Below, piece by piece: positions 42,067-52,584 of a DNA stretch of 64,000 nt. Below the pieces are notes generated by a model. The model made no database searches and had not been told where the DNA came from. It worked only from the letters and a program-made list of their open reading frames with translations. The stretch is from Streptomyces sp. cg36 (lineage in GTDB: Bacteria; Actinomycetota; Actinomycetes; Streptomycetales; Streptomycetaceae), in the NCBI RefSeq assembly GCF_041080675.1, contig NZ_CP163520.1, forward strand, positions 5,580,001 to 5,644,000, read 5' to 3'. How positions within the stretch are numbered: position 1 is the stretch's first letter; each line of letters begins with the position of its first letter. A program made the translations under genes and the position numbers.

Positions 42067-42945
42067 TCAGTGGAAGGTGTGCTCCTCGGCGGGGAACGCC
42101 CCGCCCACGACCTCGCCCGCGAACTCCTTCGCCGCGTCCCCGAGGACCCGGCGCAGGTCCGCGTACTGCTTGGTGAAGCGCGGCACCTTGCCGCCGGTCA
42201 GGCCGACCATGTCGGTGTAGACGAGCACCTGCGCGTCGCACTCCGCGCCCGCGCCGATGCCCACGGTGGGGATGTGCAGGGAGCGGGTGATCTCGGCGGC
42301 CACCTCGGCCGGTACGAGTTCGAGCACCACCGCGAAGGCGCCCGCGTCCTGGGCGGCCTTGGCGTCGCGCAGCAGCTGGTGGGCGGCCTCGTCGGAGCGG
42401 CCCTGCACCCGGTAGCCCATGGCGTTCACGGACTGCGGGGTCAGACCCAGGTGGGACATGACGGGGATGCCCGACTGCACCAGCAGCTCGGTCTGGGCCA
42501 GCGAGCGCTCGCCGCCCTCCAGCTTGATCGCCCCGACGCCGGTCTCCTTGATCAGGCGGGTGGCGCTGCGCAGGGCCTGCACCGGACCCTCCTGGTAGGT
42601 GCCGAACGGCAGGTCCGCGACGACCAGCGCGCGGCTGGTGCCCCGGACGACGGCGGCGGAGAGCATGGCGATCTCGTCGAGCGTGACCGGGACGGTCGTC
42701 TCGTAGCCGAGGTGGCAGTTGCCCATCGAGTCGCCGACCAGCAGCACCGGGATCCCGGCCTCGTCGAAGACCGACGCGGTCATCGCGTCGTAGGCGGTGA
42801 GCATGGGCCACTTCTCGCCGCGCGCCTTGGCGGCGGCGATGTCGTGGATGGTGACGCGGCGCGTGGACTTGCCCCCGTACAGCGCCTTGCTGCTGTCGGA
42901 ACGTACCGCGGGCGGATTCTGCGCAGCCTCAAGTTGTTGCGTCAT
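42067..42945 (-). CDS. panB: 3-methyl-2-oxobutanoate hydroxymethyltransferase
   Basis: The enzyme (292 residues) makes ketopantoate from 2-oxoisovalerate and methylene-tetrahydrofolate in pantothenate synthesis. Motifs are LTAYDAMTASVFDEAGIPVL, LVGDSMGNCHLGYETT (metal-binding Asp), ADLPFGTYQEGPVQA, IKLEGGERS and IPVMSHLGLTPQSVNAMGY, with IPTVGIGAGAECDAQVLVY near the end. Length is normal. The ATG at 42945 follows a GGAG-like site. The rest of the pathway is not in this window. Confidence 0.93.
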   Translation of the reverse strand: MTQQLEAAQNPPAVRSDSSKALYGGKSTRRVTIHDIAAAKARGEKWPMLTAYDAMTASVFDEAGIPVLLVGDSMGNCHLGYETTVPVTLDEIAMLSAAVVRGTSRALVVADLPFGTYQEGPVQALRSATRLIKETGVGAIKLEGGERSLAQTELLVQSGIPVMSHLGLTPQSVNAMGYRVQGRSDEAAHQLLRDAKAAQDAGAFAVVLELVPAEVAAEITRSLHIPTVGIGAGAECDAQVLVYTDMVGLTGGKVPRFTKQYADLRRVLGDAAKEFAGEVVGGAFPAEEHTFH

Positions 42946-43250
42946 CGCAACGGCTCCTGTTCGTCATCTCGAAGCGCCCTGACGGCGTCTCCGGACCACT
43001 TCCATGGTGGCATCCCGTCCCCGCCGACGGGAAGTGGGTGCCTCGGTCACATAAGTACATGAGGCTTAAACGACTCGGACCAGGAAATATGAGCGTTTTG
43101 CTACAGCGCGCCGCATTGCTGCCCTCCGCTGGAACCCACCGCGGCGCCCCGTCGTCATCGACGGCAGTACGACGACAGGCAAAGCCACCTCCATCGCCTA
43201 GGGTCATCGGTGCGGCGGAGTGCGAACGGCAAGGCAGTGAGGACGACGGT
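42946..43250. other. 305-base intergenic region between panB and the membrane hydrolase gene
   Basis: This divergent region contains a lower-GC stretch near 43040-43100 (CATAAGTACATGAGGC, GGAAATATGAGCG) that probably holds promoter elements. An open frame runs into the downstream gene, but its codon use is poor and I do not call it coding. No hairpin or repeat of note is seen. Confidence 0.5.
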
Positions 43251-44273
43251 ATGACGCGGGCGGACGTGACGGAGACGGGGAACGGCAGCGCGGAGGGCGA
43301 GCGCTCCGGATCCCGGGTCCGGCGCCTGCTCGACGGCTGGCGGGGCGATCCGGGCATCTGGCGGCGCGGTCTGGTCCTCGCCGGGCTCGCGGTGCTGATC
43401 GCGCTGGTCATCCTGGTCCACGCGAAGATCCCCAACCGGATCGGCAACCTGGGCAGTCTGACCGAAACCTTTTTGCCGTGGCTGGGAATCTTCGTCCCGG
43501 TGCTGCTCGGCCTCGCCCTGTGGCGCCGCTCGGCGACCGCCCTGATCGCCCTGGTGCTCCCCGCCTGCGTCTGGCTCAACCTCTTCGGCGGGCTGCTCAC
43601 CGACAAGGAGAGCAAGGGCGGCGACCTGGTGGTCGCCACCCACAACGTGAACGCCGACAACCCCGACCCGGCCGGGACCGCCCGGAAGCTGGTGGCCTCC
43701 GGCGCCGACGTCCTCGCCCTGGAGGAGCTGCCCGGCGACCGCGTCGAGGCGTACGCGCGGGCGCTGTCCGCCGCCTACCCGCACCACTCGGTCCAGGGCA
43801 CGGTGGGCCTCTGGTCCAAGTTCCCGCTCAGCGAGGCGGAGCCGGTCGACATCAAGCTCGGCTGGACCCGCGCCATGCGCGCCACCGTCGCCACGCCCGA
43901 GGGCAAGGTCAAGGTGTACGTGGCGCACATGCCCTCGGTGCGGGTGAAGCTCAGCGCCGGGTTCACCGCCCGCCAGCGGGACGCCAGCGCGGACGCCCTG
44001 GGCGACGCGATCGCGCACGAGCCGCTCCGGAAGGTCGTCCTGCTCGGCGACCTCAACGGCACCATGAACGACCGCGCCCTGACCAACATCACCTCGCAGA
44101 TGCGCTCCACCCAGGGCGCGGCGGGCAACGGCTTCGGCTTCACCTGGCCCGCCTCGTTCCCGATGGCCCGGATCGACCAGATCATGGTCAAGGGGGTCGA
44201 GCCGAAGTCGTCCTGGACGCTGGGCCGCACCCCGAGCGACCACCTGCCGATCGCCGCGCGCCTCAAGGTCTGA
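43251..44273 (+). CDS. membrane protein with endonuclease/exonuclease/phosphatase domain
   Basis: The protein has 340 residues. After a cytoplasmic N-terminus (SGSRVRRLLDGWRGDPGIWR) there are three membrane segments (LVLAGLAVLIALVILVH, FLPWLGIFVPVLLGLALW, TALIALVLPACVWLNLF). An EEP hydrolase domain then faces outward: VVATHNVNADNPDP, DVLALEELPGD (catalytic Glu), KVVLLGDLNGTMND and RTPSDHLPIAARL (catalytic Asp-His). The fold covers phosphodiesterases and DNases; with an extracellular domain it may act on phospholipids, nucleic acids or a signal. The ATG at 43251 follows a weak AGGACG site. Its last codons and stop are duplicated 38 bases downstream. Confidence 0.78.
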   Translation: MTRADVTETGNGSAEGERSGSRVRRLLDGWRGDPGIWRRGLVLAGLAVLIALVILVHAKIPNRIGNLGSLTETFLPWLGIFVPVLLGLALWRRSATALIALVLPACVWLNLFGGLLTDKESKGGDLVVATHNVNADNPDPAGTARKLVASGADVLALEELPGDRVEAYARALSAAYPHHSVQGTVGLWSKFPLSEAEPVDIKLGWTRAMRATVATPEGKVKVYVAHMPSVRVKLSAGFTARQRDASADALGDAIAHEPLRKVVLLGDLNGTMNDRALTNITSQMRSTQGAAGNGFGFTWPASFPMARIDQIMVKGVEPKSSWTLGRTPSDHLPIAARLKV

Positions 44274-44361
44274 GAGGTGCCTGAAGGCCCGAGGCCCGCC
44301 TCAAGGTCTGAGGGGGGCCTCACGGGCCCGGGGCCCGCCTCCGGGCCCGCCGTCCCGCCGC

Positions 44362-46110
44362 TCAGCCCGACTCGCGCCAGCGGTTGGTGATCGGCAGCCG
44401 GCGGTCCTTGCCGAAGCCCTTCGCGGAGATCTTCGTGCCCGGCGGGTACTGGCGCCGCTTGTACTCGGCGGCGTCCACCATCCGCAGCACCCGGGTGACC
44501 AGCTCCGCGTCGAAGCCCGCCGCGACGATCTCCGCGCGGCCCCGGTCGCCGTCCACGTACAGGGCGAGGACCGCGTCCAGGACCGGGTAGTCCGGCAGCG
44601 AGTCGGTGTCGACCTGGTCCGGGCGCAGCTCGGCGCTGGGCGGCTTGGTGATCGAGTTCTCCGGGATCGGCGGCGTCTCGCCCCGCTCGGCCGCCGCCCC
44701 GTTGCGCCACTTGGCGAGGCGGAAGACGTCCGACTTGTAGACGTCCTTGATCGGGCCGTACCCGCCCACCGAGTCGCCGTACAGCGTCGAATACCCCACC
44801 GCCAGCTCGGACTTGTTGCCCGGCGCGAGGACCAGATGGCCCTCCTGGTTGGAGATCGCCATCAGCATCGTGCCGCGCAGCCGCGACTGGAGGTTCTCCT
44901 CGGCGAGCCCGGTCAGCCCGAGCGCGGTCATGTACGCGGCGAACATCGGCTCGATCCCCACCGTGCGCAGGTTCAGACCGGTGCGGCGGGCGAGGTCGGC
45001 CGCGTCGCTGCGGGAGTGCTCCGAGGAGTACGGGGACGGCATCGACACGCCGTACACGTTCGCCGCGCCCACCGCGTCGCAGGCGATCGCCGCGACCAGC
45101 GCCGAGTCGATCCCGCCGGACAGGCCGATCAGGACCGAGGCGAAGCCGTTCTTGGCCGCGTAGGCGCGCAGCCCCACGACCAGCGCCGAGTAGACCTCCT
45201 CGTCGTCGTCCAGACGCCCGGTGAGCCCGCCGGTGAGCGTCGGCGGGTACGCCGGGACCGGCTCCTCGGAGAGGGTGACGTGCTCGATCCGCAGCCCGTC
45301 GTCCACCGTGCCGGACGGGACCGGGCCCGCCGCCGGGAGCTCCAGGTCGAGCAGCATGGCGCCCTCGGAGAACTGCGGGGCGCGCGCCACGACCCCGCCG
45401 TCCGGGCCGACCACGATCGAGTCGCCGTCGAAGACCAGCTCGTCCTGGCCGCCGACCATCGCCAGGTACGCGGTGGTGCAGCCCGCCTCCTGGGCGCGCT
45501 TGCGGACCAGTTCGAGCCGGGTGTCGTCCTTGTCCCGCTCGTACGGGGAGGCGTTGATCGAGAGCAGCAGCCCGGCCCCGGCGGACCGGGTGGCCGGGAC
45601 CCGGCCGCCGTCCTGCCAGAGGTCCTCGCAGATCGCCAGCGCCACGTCGACGCCGTGGACTCGCACGACGGGCAGGGTGTCGCCCGGCACGAAGTAGCGG
45701 AACTCGTCGAAGACGCCGTAGTTGGGCAGGTGGTGCTTGGCGTAGCGCAGCACCACCTCGCCCCGGTGCAGCACGGCGCCCCCGTTGCGCGGGGAGCCCG
45801 CGGGCTTGCCGTAGCGGGCGCGGTCGGGGGAGCGGTCGAGGTGGCCGACGACCACCGGCACCTCCCCGAGCCCCTCGGCGGCCAGCCGGGCCGCGAGCGC
45901 GGTCAGCGCGGTCCGGGACGCCTCGACGAAGGACGGCCGCAGGGCCAGGTCCTCCACCGGGTAGCCGGTCAGCATCATCTCGGGGAACGCGACGAGGTGC
46001 GCCCCCTGCTCGGCGCAGTGCCGTGTCCAGTGCACGACCGCCTCGGCGTTGGCGGCGATGTCGCCGACCGTCGAGTCGATCTGATTCAGAGCGAGACGTA
46101 GTTGGGGCAC
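44362..46110 (-). CDS. nadE: glutamine-dependent NAD+ synthetase
   Basis: The enzyme (582 residues) amidates nicotinic acid adenine dinucleotide to NAD+. The N-terminal nitrilase-type glutaminase contains the catalytic Glu (VAFPEMMLTGYPVEDL), Lys (RYAKHHLPNYGVFDE) and Cys (VALAICEDLWQDGG). The C-terminal synthetase has the PP-loop IGLSGGIDSALVAAIACDAV and GTMLMAISNQEGHLVLAPGN. The GTG at 46110 lies 7 bases after a TAGACT hexamer, so the message may be leaderless. The two-domain length is the standard bacterial form. Confidence 0.93.
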   Translation of the reverse strand: MPQLRLALNQIDSTVGDIAANAEAVVHWTRHCAEQGAHLVAFPEMMLTGYPVEDLALRPSFVEASRTALTALAARLAAEGLGEVPVVVGHLDRSPDRARYGKPAGSPRNGGAVLHRGEVVLRYAKHHLPNYGVFDEFRYFVPGDTLPVVRVHGVDVALAICEDLWQDGGRVPATRSAGAGLLLSINASPYERDKDDTRLELVRKRAQEAGCTTAYLAMVGGQDELVFDGDSIVVGPDGGVVARAPQFSEGAMLLDLELPAAGPVPSGTVDDGLRIEHVTLSEEPVPAYPPTLTGGLTGRLDDDEEVYSALVVGLRAYAAKNGFASVLIGLSGGIDSALVAAIACDAVGAANVYGVSMPSPYSSEHSRSDAADLARRTGLNLRTVGIEPMFAAYMTALGLTGLAEENLQSRLRGTMLMAISNQEGHLVLAPGNKSELAVGYSTLYGDSVGGYGPIKDVYKSDVFRLAKWRNGAAAERGETPPIPENSITKPPSAELRPDQVDTDSLPDYPVLDAVLALYVDGDRGRAEIVAAGFDAELVTRVLRMVDAAEYKRRQYPPGTKISAKGFGKDRRLPITNRWRESG

Positions 46111-46201
46111 GGCAGCCAGTCTAATCGTCAGAGCGACACAATGTAGGAGGAGCGGGCGGAGCGCCGCCGTGGCGCCCCGCCCGGCCCCCTGCGGGCGGCC
46201 T

Positions 46202-47866
<1,665 letters not shown>

Positions 47867-47930
47867 GACAGTGCACCTCGTGGTGTGGGCATGCGAAGGG
47901 GTAGGGGCGCGTCTGCTGCTTCGCGCGCTC

Positions 47931-48491
47931 CTACTGGCGCAGCACCGACAAGGCGGCGACGGAACGTCCGTACGGCGGGGGAGGGTTGGGCCACAGCGGC
48001 CTCGGCACCCGGCGGCGCGGTGCGGCGGCGCGGTGCGGGGCGGGGCCCCGGGCGAGCAGCCGCAGGGCGAGCAGCGCCACGCCCCACACCCCCAGCACCG
48101 CGACGCACACCGACCCCGGGTCCATCCCGCGCATCGGGGCGTGGGCGGGCGCGGCCGGCCGCTCGACGGCCGGGCCGGTGGCCGCGGGGTGGTGGCCGCC
48201 GGTCACGGGGGCGGCGGGCGTGGACGGGGCGCGCATGGAGGCGGCGTTCATGTAAGCCGAGATCCCGGAGGCCGGAATCCCGGAGGCCGAGATCCCGGAG
48301 GCCGGGGTCGTGGAAGCCGGGATCCCGGAAGCCTGGTTCGGGGAAGCCGGGGTCATGGAGGTGGCCGTCGGGTCCGCCGCGCCCGGGTGCTGGGCCGGAT
48401 GTCCGACCGTGTGCATGGTGACGATGCCGAGCAGCAGCGCGGCGAACAGCAGCAACTGCCCCCACACCGCCGTCCGCTTCCCCGTCGCCAT
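47931..48491 (-). CDS. DUF6153-like membrane protein upstream of the multicopper oxidase
   Basis: The protein has 186 residues. It has an N-terminal hydrophobic segment (VWGQLLLFAALLLGIVTMHT), a His-containing GHPAQHPGAAD, a low-complexity stretch of SGIPAS/SGISAS repeats, and a second membrane segment (VCVAVLGVWGVALLALRLLA). The tail is basic and Pro-rich. I place it tentatively in the streptomycete DUF6153 group. The repeat region is encoded by near-identical units of about 18 bases. With the oxidase it probably forms a small copper-related operon. The ATG at 48491 is chosen as the start of the hydrophobic segment. Confidence 0.65.
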   Translation of the reverse strand: MATGKRTAVWGQLLLFAALLLGIVTMHTVGHPAQHPGAADPTATSMTPASPNQASGIPASTTPASGISASGIPASGISAYMNAASMRAPSTPAAPVTGGHHPAATGPAVERPAAPAHAPMRGMDPGSVCVAVLGVWGVALLALRLLARGPAPHRAAAPRRRVPRPLWPNPPPPYGRSVAALSVLRQ

Positions 48492-48563
48492 GGACCGCAC
48501 CCTACCCCCACCCGGTATGGAGGTGCCGCCGGGGTCCATCCCGTAAGTACCATTGGCGCCACT

Positions 48564-49241
48564 ATGTCCAGAGGTGGAGCGGGCGTGCGGCCCGCGGTGG
48601 TCCTGCTCGCGCTCGGCGCGCTCGCGTACACGGCCTGGGCGCTCGAAGTGCTCCTCCACACCGGGCTCGACCCGGTGCAGACCTACGTCAGTGAACTCGC
48701 CGCCGCCGACCAGCCGCTCGGCGGCCTGTTCCGGGCCACCGACCTCGCGGCCGGGGCGCTGGTCCTGGCCGGGGCGGGCTGGGCGCTGTGGCGGTGCGAG
48801 CGGCGGGCCTGGTCGGTGGCGGGCTGGACCGGACTCGTCCTGTTCGGCGCCGCGACCGTCGCCGACTCGCGGCTCCCGCTGAGCTGTGCGCCCACCGTGG
48901 ACCCCGAGTGCGCGGCCCGCGAGACCGCCGGACTCGTCCCCGCCACCCACACCGCGCACGCCATCAGCAGCAGCCTGGCGATGACGGGGGCGCTGGCGGC
49001 CGTGGTGGCGCTCACCGTCGCCGCCCGCCGCTACCGCCGCTGGGCGGCGCTCGCCCGGTACGGTCCGGTGCTCGTCGTCCTCGAACTGGCCGTCACCGTC
49101 TGGACGCTGACCGCGATCGCCGCCTTCCAGGCCGGGCGCGGCACCTGGGCGCTGGGCGCCGGGCAGCGGGCCCAGGTGCTGCTCGTGGCCGTGTGGCTGG
49201 GGGTGCTCGCGTACGCGGTGGCGCGCGAGAATCGCGTATGA
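48564..49241 (+). CDS. DUF998-family membrane protein
   Basis: The protein has 225 residues and six hydrophobic segments. The pattern of TGLDPVQTYVSELAAADQPL after the first segment, followed by DRLF-type and PLSCAPTVDPECAARE loops, fits DUF998 proteins of actinomycetes. Two Cys residues in the second loop could form a disulfide outside the membrane. The ATG at 48564 is preceded by TACCAT 10 bases upstream. The stop overlaps the start of the hydrolase gene (ATGA), so the two are coupled. Function is unknown. Confidence 0.75.
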   Translation: MSRGGAGVRPAVVLLALGALAYTAWALEVLLHTGLDPVQTYVSELAAADQPLGGLFRATDLAAGALVLAGAGWALWRCERRAWSVAGWTGLVLFGAATVADSRLPLSCAPTVDPECAARETAGLVPATHTAHAISSSLAMTGALAAVVALTVAARRYRRWAALARYGPVLVVLELAVTVWTLTAIAAFQAGRGTWALGAGQRAQVLLVAVWLGVLAYAVARENRV

Positions 49242-50071
49242 CCTTCCTACGGATCGACGGCGTCCCCCACCACGTGCGGGTCGAGGGCAGCGGTCCGCCC
49301 GTGCTGCTCAGCGCGGGCCTGGGCATGTGCTGGTTCGACTGGGACGAGGTGGCGGCGCTGCTCGCCCCGCACCGCACGGTCGTCCGCTTCGACCGCCCCG
49401 GGCACGGCCTCTCCGGGCCCGCCCCCGCGCCGCCGACCGCCTCCGGGGAGGCCGACCGGATCGCGGCCGTCCTGGACGCGGCCGGGGTGGCCGGGCCGGT
49501 GACGGTGGTCGGCCACTCCATCGCGGGCTTCCACGCCGAGGCGTTCGCCCGGCTGCACCCGGACCGTACGGCCGCGCTCGTCCTGGTCGACTCCAGCGTG
49601 GAGCCGGACGTACGGGTGCCGGTCGCGGCGGGGGCGCGGGTCGCGTCCGCACGGCTGGCCGGGGCGGTGCTGGCGGGCCTCGGGATGCCGGCGGCGGTCG
49701 GGCCGCTGCTGCGCCGGGCCACGGTGCGGCTGTCGCGTACGGGCGGGGGCGATCCGGCGGCGCGGGGGCTGGTGCGGGAGTGCTACCGGGCGTCGCGGGT
49801 GTGGCGCGGGCTGCTCCTGGAGAACGTCCGCTACCGCCCGGTCGCGGCGGAACTCCTCTGCCTGCGCGACCGGTTCCCGCTGCCGCCGGTGGGGGTGACG
49901 GTGCTGGTCGGGGGTGCGGGTGGGGGTGGGTGGGTGGCTCGGCAGCGGGATCTGGGGGAGGTGCTGGGGGGAGTGGTGCGGGTGGTGGAGGGGGCGGGGC
50001 ATTTGGTGATGCTGGATGATGCGGCGGCGGTGGCGAGAGCGGTCCTGACCCCCGCCCCGCCCCTTCCCTGA
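49238..50071 (+). CDS. alpha/beta-fold hydrolase
   Basis: The protein has 277 residues. The nucleophile elbow is VVGHSIAGFHAEAFA (Ser). The oxyanion/cap start is VLLSAGLGMCWFDWDEVAAL, with VVRFDRPGHGLSGPAPAP before it. The catalytic His is in VEGAGHLVML. A low-complexity GGAGGGG stretch interrupts the region before the His. The substrate is unknown. The ATG at 49238 overlaps the previous gene's stop, so translation of both is coupled. Confidence 0.85.
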   Translation: MTFLRIDGVPHHVRVEGSGPPVLLSAGLGMCWFDWDEVAALLAPHRTVVRFDRPGHGLSGPAPAPPTASGEADRIAAVLDAAGVAGPVTVVGHSIAGFHAEAFARLHPDRTAALVLVDSSVEPDVRVPVAAGARVASARLAGAVLAGLGMPAAVGPLLRRATVRLSRTGGGDPAARGLVRECYRASRVWRGLLLENVRYRPVAAELLCLRDRFPLPPVGVTVLVGGAGGGGWVARQRDLGEVLGGVVRVVEGAGHLVMLDDAAAVARAVLTPAPPLP

Positions 50072-50099
50072 ACCCTCCGGGGGTGGGTGGACGCGAACC

Positions 50100-50330
50100 G
50101 TGCGGAGTTGCCCGCGCCCCTTTGAAACCCGCCTTCGTCCGCGGACCGTGCTGGGTTGCTCGCGCAGTTCCCCGCGCCCCTGAAGAACCTCGTTCGTCCG
50201 CGGACCGTGCCCGCTTCTCGCGCAGTTCCCCGCGCCCCTGGATGCCTGGGGCCCGGGTACCCGCTAGGGGCAGCCGAAACGCCGGGCTCAGCCACCAGCT
50301 CTTAAGGGGCGCGGGGAACTGCGCGACCAG
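50100..50330. repeat. palindromic intergenic repeat cluster (3 full copies plus a partial)
   Basis: A partial copy near 50108 and two full copies near 50158 and 50218 read TCGCGCAGTTCCCCGCGCCCCT. One copy near 50305 reads the complement. They sit head to head between the converging hydrolase and S53 peptidase genes, the same geometry as the cluster at 17780. Spacers share GTCCGCGGACCGTGC. Confidence 0.8.
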
Positions 50331-50363
50331 CCCCCACCGGGCCGCAGGTTCCGCACGCGCGGA

Positions 50364-50400
50364 CGCCCGCCCCGGGGCCGACGCGGCCCCGGGGCGGGCG
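50364..50400 (-). terminator. terminator-type hairpin after the S53 peptidase gene
   Basis: Perfect 16-base arms (CGCCCGCCCCGGGGCC and complement) flank a 5-base loop. It lies 18 bases beyond the minus-strand stop codon at 50419. It has no T run. Confidence 0.75.
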
Positions 50401-50418
50401 TACCGCGGTACGTGGGTG

Positions 50419-52365
50419 TCAGCGGCGCCAGCCGTACGACGCCACGTAGCCCTGGGACGGCGTCCCGACGCCCGTCACGTCGTCATAGCCGCGCACCGCG
50501 TGCAGCGAACTGTCCGCCCCCAGCGTCCGCACCGAGGTCACCAGCCCACCCGACGCGTCCACGCTGTTCGCGAAGTCCACCCGGGCGACGGCGAGGTCGC
50601 GCTTGCCCAGCGGGTGGTCGGTGACGTCGTGGTACAGCGGCGAGCCGTACCGCGCGTAGATCGACGGGTTGGCGAAGCCGATCGGGAAGTGCCGCGCCTG
50701 CTGCGCCAGCGCCTGGACGCCCGCGATGACCGGCGCCGCCAGCGACGTGCCGCCGATGCGGTACTCGTCGTACTTCACCGTGCCGTCGGGGAACGTCTGC
50801 GTCTGGCCCACCAGGAAGCCGGTGTTGGGGTCGCCGACCGCCGCGATGTCCGGGACGGTGCGCATCCGCTGCGCGCCGTTCGCCTTGGCGAGCGAGTCCG
50901 GGACCACACCGCGCTGGTAGAACGGCTGGTTCACGGTGGCACTGGTGCCGCCGCCCGCGCCCGAGGTGTAGGCGCCGGGGAAGTTGGTCCAGCTCTTGCC
51001 GTCCGCGGCGAGCGTCGCCTTGAGCGTGCCCCAGCCCGTCTCGAACTGGTACTTGTCGCCCTTGCCGACCGCCAGCGAGGTGCCGCCGACCGCCGTCACC
51101 CACGCCGAGTTGGCCGGGGTGTCGACCTGCTTCTTGCCGGTGTGGGCGACCTCGTCGCCGTTGTCGCCGGAGGAGAAGTAGAAGCCGATGCCCTCGACCG
51201 CGCCCAGCTTGAACGTCTGGTCGTAGGCCGCCGCGACGTCCGGCGTCTCATTGGCCTCGATGTCGCCCCACGAGTTGGAGACGATGTCGGCCAGCCGGTT
51301 GTCGACGACCTTGTTGAGGGCGTCGAGCAGGTCCGGGTCGTTGCAGGAGGCGCCCGCGACGTAGACGATGTTCGCGTCCGGCGCGACCGAGTGCACGGCC
51401 TCGACGTCCAGCGACTCCTCGCCGTACCAGCCGGCCGCGTCGCACGCCTCGGTGCTGTTGTAGTCGGCCGGCTTCACCTCGGTGTACTGGCCGTGCTTGT
51501 ACGACTTGTCGCCGTTGCGTCCCGCGTACTGCTGGGCGTCCTTCGCCATGGTCGGCGAGGCGTACGCGTCGGTGATCGCGACGGTGACGCCCTTGCCGGT
51601 GTAGCGGCCGGCGCCGTAGGCCGAGCGCAGCTGCTTGCCGGTGTACCCCTTGATCGCGTACGGGACCTTGGTGCCGTACGCGTCCGGCAGGGTGGTGGCG
51701 ATGTTCGAGCCGTAGTACGTGGAGAACGGACCCGAGTTCTTGAACGCGGGACCCGGGCCGGGCAGCGCGTCGTGGTGCGTCGCCCGGTGCGGGGCGGTGT
51801 CCAGGCCCGTCACGGTGAGCACCGCGTCGGCCAGCGCGCCGGGCGCGGAGGCGGTGCGCTGGGGCGCCCGGTAGGTCCGGTTCCCCTTGCGGAAGTCGTG
51901 CAGCCTGGTGTCGAACGCCTTCTCGGCCGCGGCGACGTCGCCGGAGACCGAGATGTAGTGGGCGTTGCTGCCCGTGACGGTCAGCCCGGCCGACTTCAGC
52001 CAGCTGGTGACCGCCGAGACCTGCTGCGCGGTCGCCCCGAAACGCTGCTGCGTCTGGGCGGCGCTCAGGTACTTCCCGTAGGACGGCGACTGCGGGTCGG
52101 ACACGGCCGCGGCGTACGCGGTCAGGCCCTTGGCGTCGCGGCCGGCGAGGTAGACGCGCGCGTCGACGCGGTTGCTGCCCGCGGTGGCGCCCTGGTCCGC
52201 TGCGCCGGTGGCCCACACGGGCTTGGTGCCCGTCAGAGCGGCCCGCCCGGACGGCACGGGGTCCGCCGCGTGGGCGGACGGTATGCCGAGTGCGAGTGCG
52301 CCGGCGAGCAGAGGCAGTGTCGCTGCCATGCTCACGGCACGCCGCCTGGTGCGGCTTGTTCTCAT
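50419..52365 (-). CDS. S53 family serine-carboxyl peptidase (sedolisin/kumamolisin type)
   Basis: This secreted protease has 648 residues with a signal peptide RAVSMAATLPLLAGALALGI ending AHA. A pro-kumamolisin activation domain (about residues 45-200) contains DPQSPSYGKYLSAAQTQQRF. The catalytic domain has the Glu/Asp pair in YGEESLDVEAVHSVAPDA, the oxyanion Asp in FYFSSGDNGDE, and the nucleophile Ser in IGGTSLAAPVIAGVQALAQQ. The C-terminal calcium site is DDVTGVGTPSQGYV. It acts at acidic pH in known relatives. The ATG at 52365 is preferred to an upstream codon because it begins the signal sequence MRTSRTRRRAV. Confidence 0.9.
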   Translation of the reverse strand: MRTSRTRRRAVSMAATLPLLAGALALGIPSAHAADPVPSGRAALTGTKPVWATGAADQGATAGSNRVDARVYLAGRDAKGLTAYAAAVSDPQSPSYGKYLSAAQTQQRFGATAQQVSAVTSWLKSAGLTVTGSNAHYISVSGDVAAAEKAFDTRLHDFRKGNRTYRAPQRTASAPGALADAVLTVTGLDTAPHRATHHDALPGPGPAFKNSGPFSTYYGSNIATTLPDAYGTKVPYAIKGYTGKQLRSAYGAGRYTGKGVTVAITDAYASPTMAKDAQQYAGRNGDKSYKHGQYTEVKPADYNSTEACDAAGWYGEESLDVEAVHSVAPDANIVYVAGASCNDPDLLDALNKVVDNRLADIVSNSWGDIEANETPDVAAAYDQTFKLGAVEGIGFYFSSGDNGDEVAHTGKKQVDTPANSAWVTAVGGTSLAVGKGDKYQFETGWGTLKATLAADGKSWTNFPGAYTSGAGGGTSATVNQPFYQRGVVPDSLAKANGAQRMRTVPDIAAVGDPNTGFLVGQTQTFPDGTVKYDEYRIGGTSLAAPVIAGVQALAQQARHFPIGFANPSIYARYGSPLYHDVTDHPLGKRDLAVARVDFANSVDASGGLVTSVRTLGADSSLHAVRGYDDVTGVGTPSQGYVASYGWRR

Positions 52366-52481
52366 TTGACCCCCTGCATGAGGCTCTTCACCTGGGAGGC
52401 ATGCGCACACTTGATCTGCACATGCACAGCGTCACTCTGGTGAGGAACGGTTCATGCGGGGGACATGTGTACCCCAAGAGA

Positions 52482-52520
52482 AACCCAAGTCCCGCCGCAG
52501 TGGCGGGACTTGGGTTCTTT
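52482..52520. terminator. hairpin terminator between the S53 peptidase and the DUF305 gene
   Basis: Fifteen-base perfect arms (AACCCAAGTCCCGCC and complement) flank a 5-base loop. CTTTT follows on the plus strand and CTCTT-like sequence on the minus strand. It should end the minus-strand DUF3105-DUF305 operon before the S53 promoter. Confidence 0.75.
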
Positions 52521-52584
52521 TGATGGCTGAAATGCCGACTCGGGCGGATTGCGTACGCCACCCGCTCCGGGCGGATTCGCCGTG

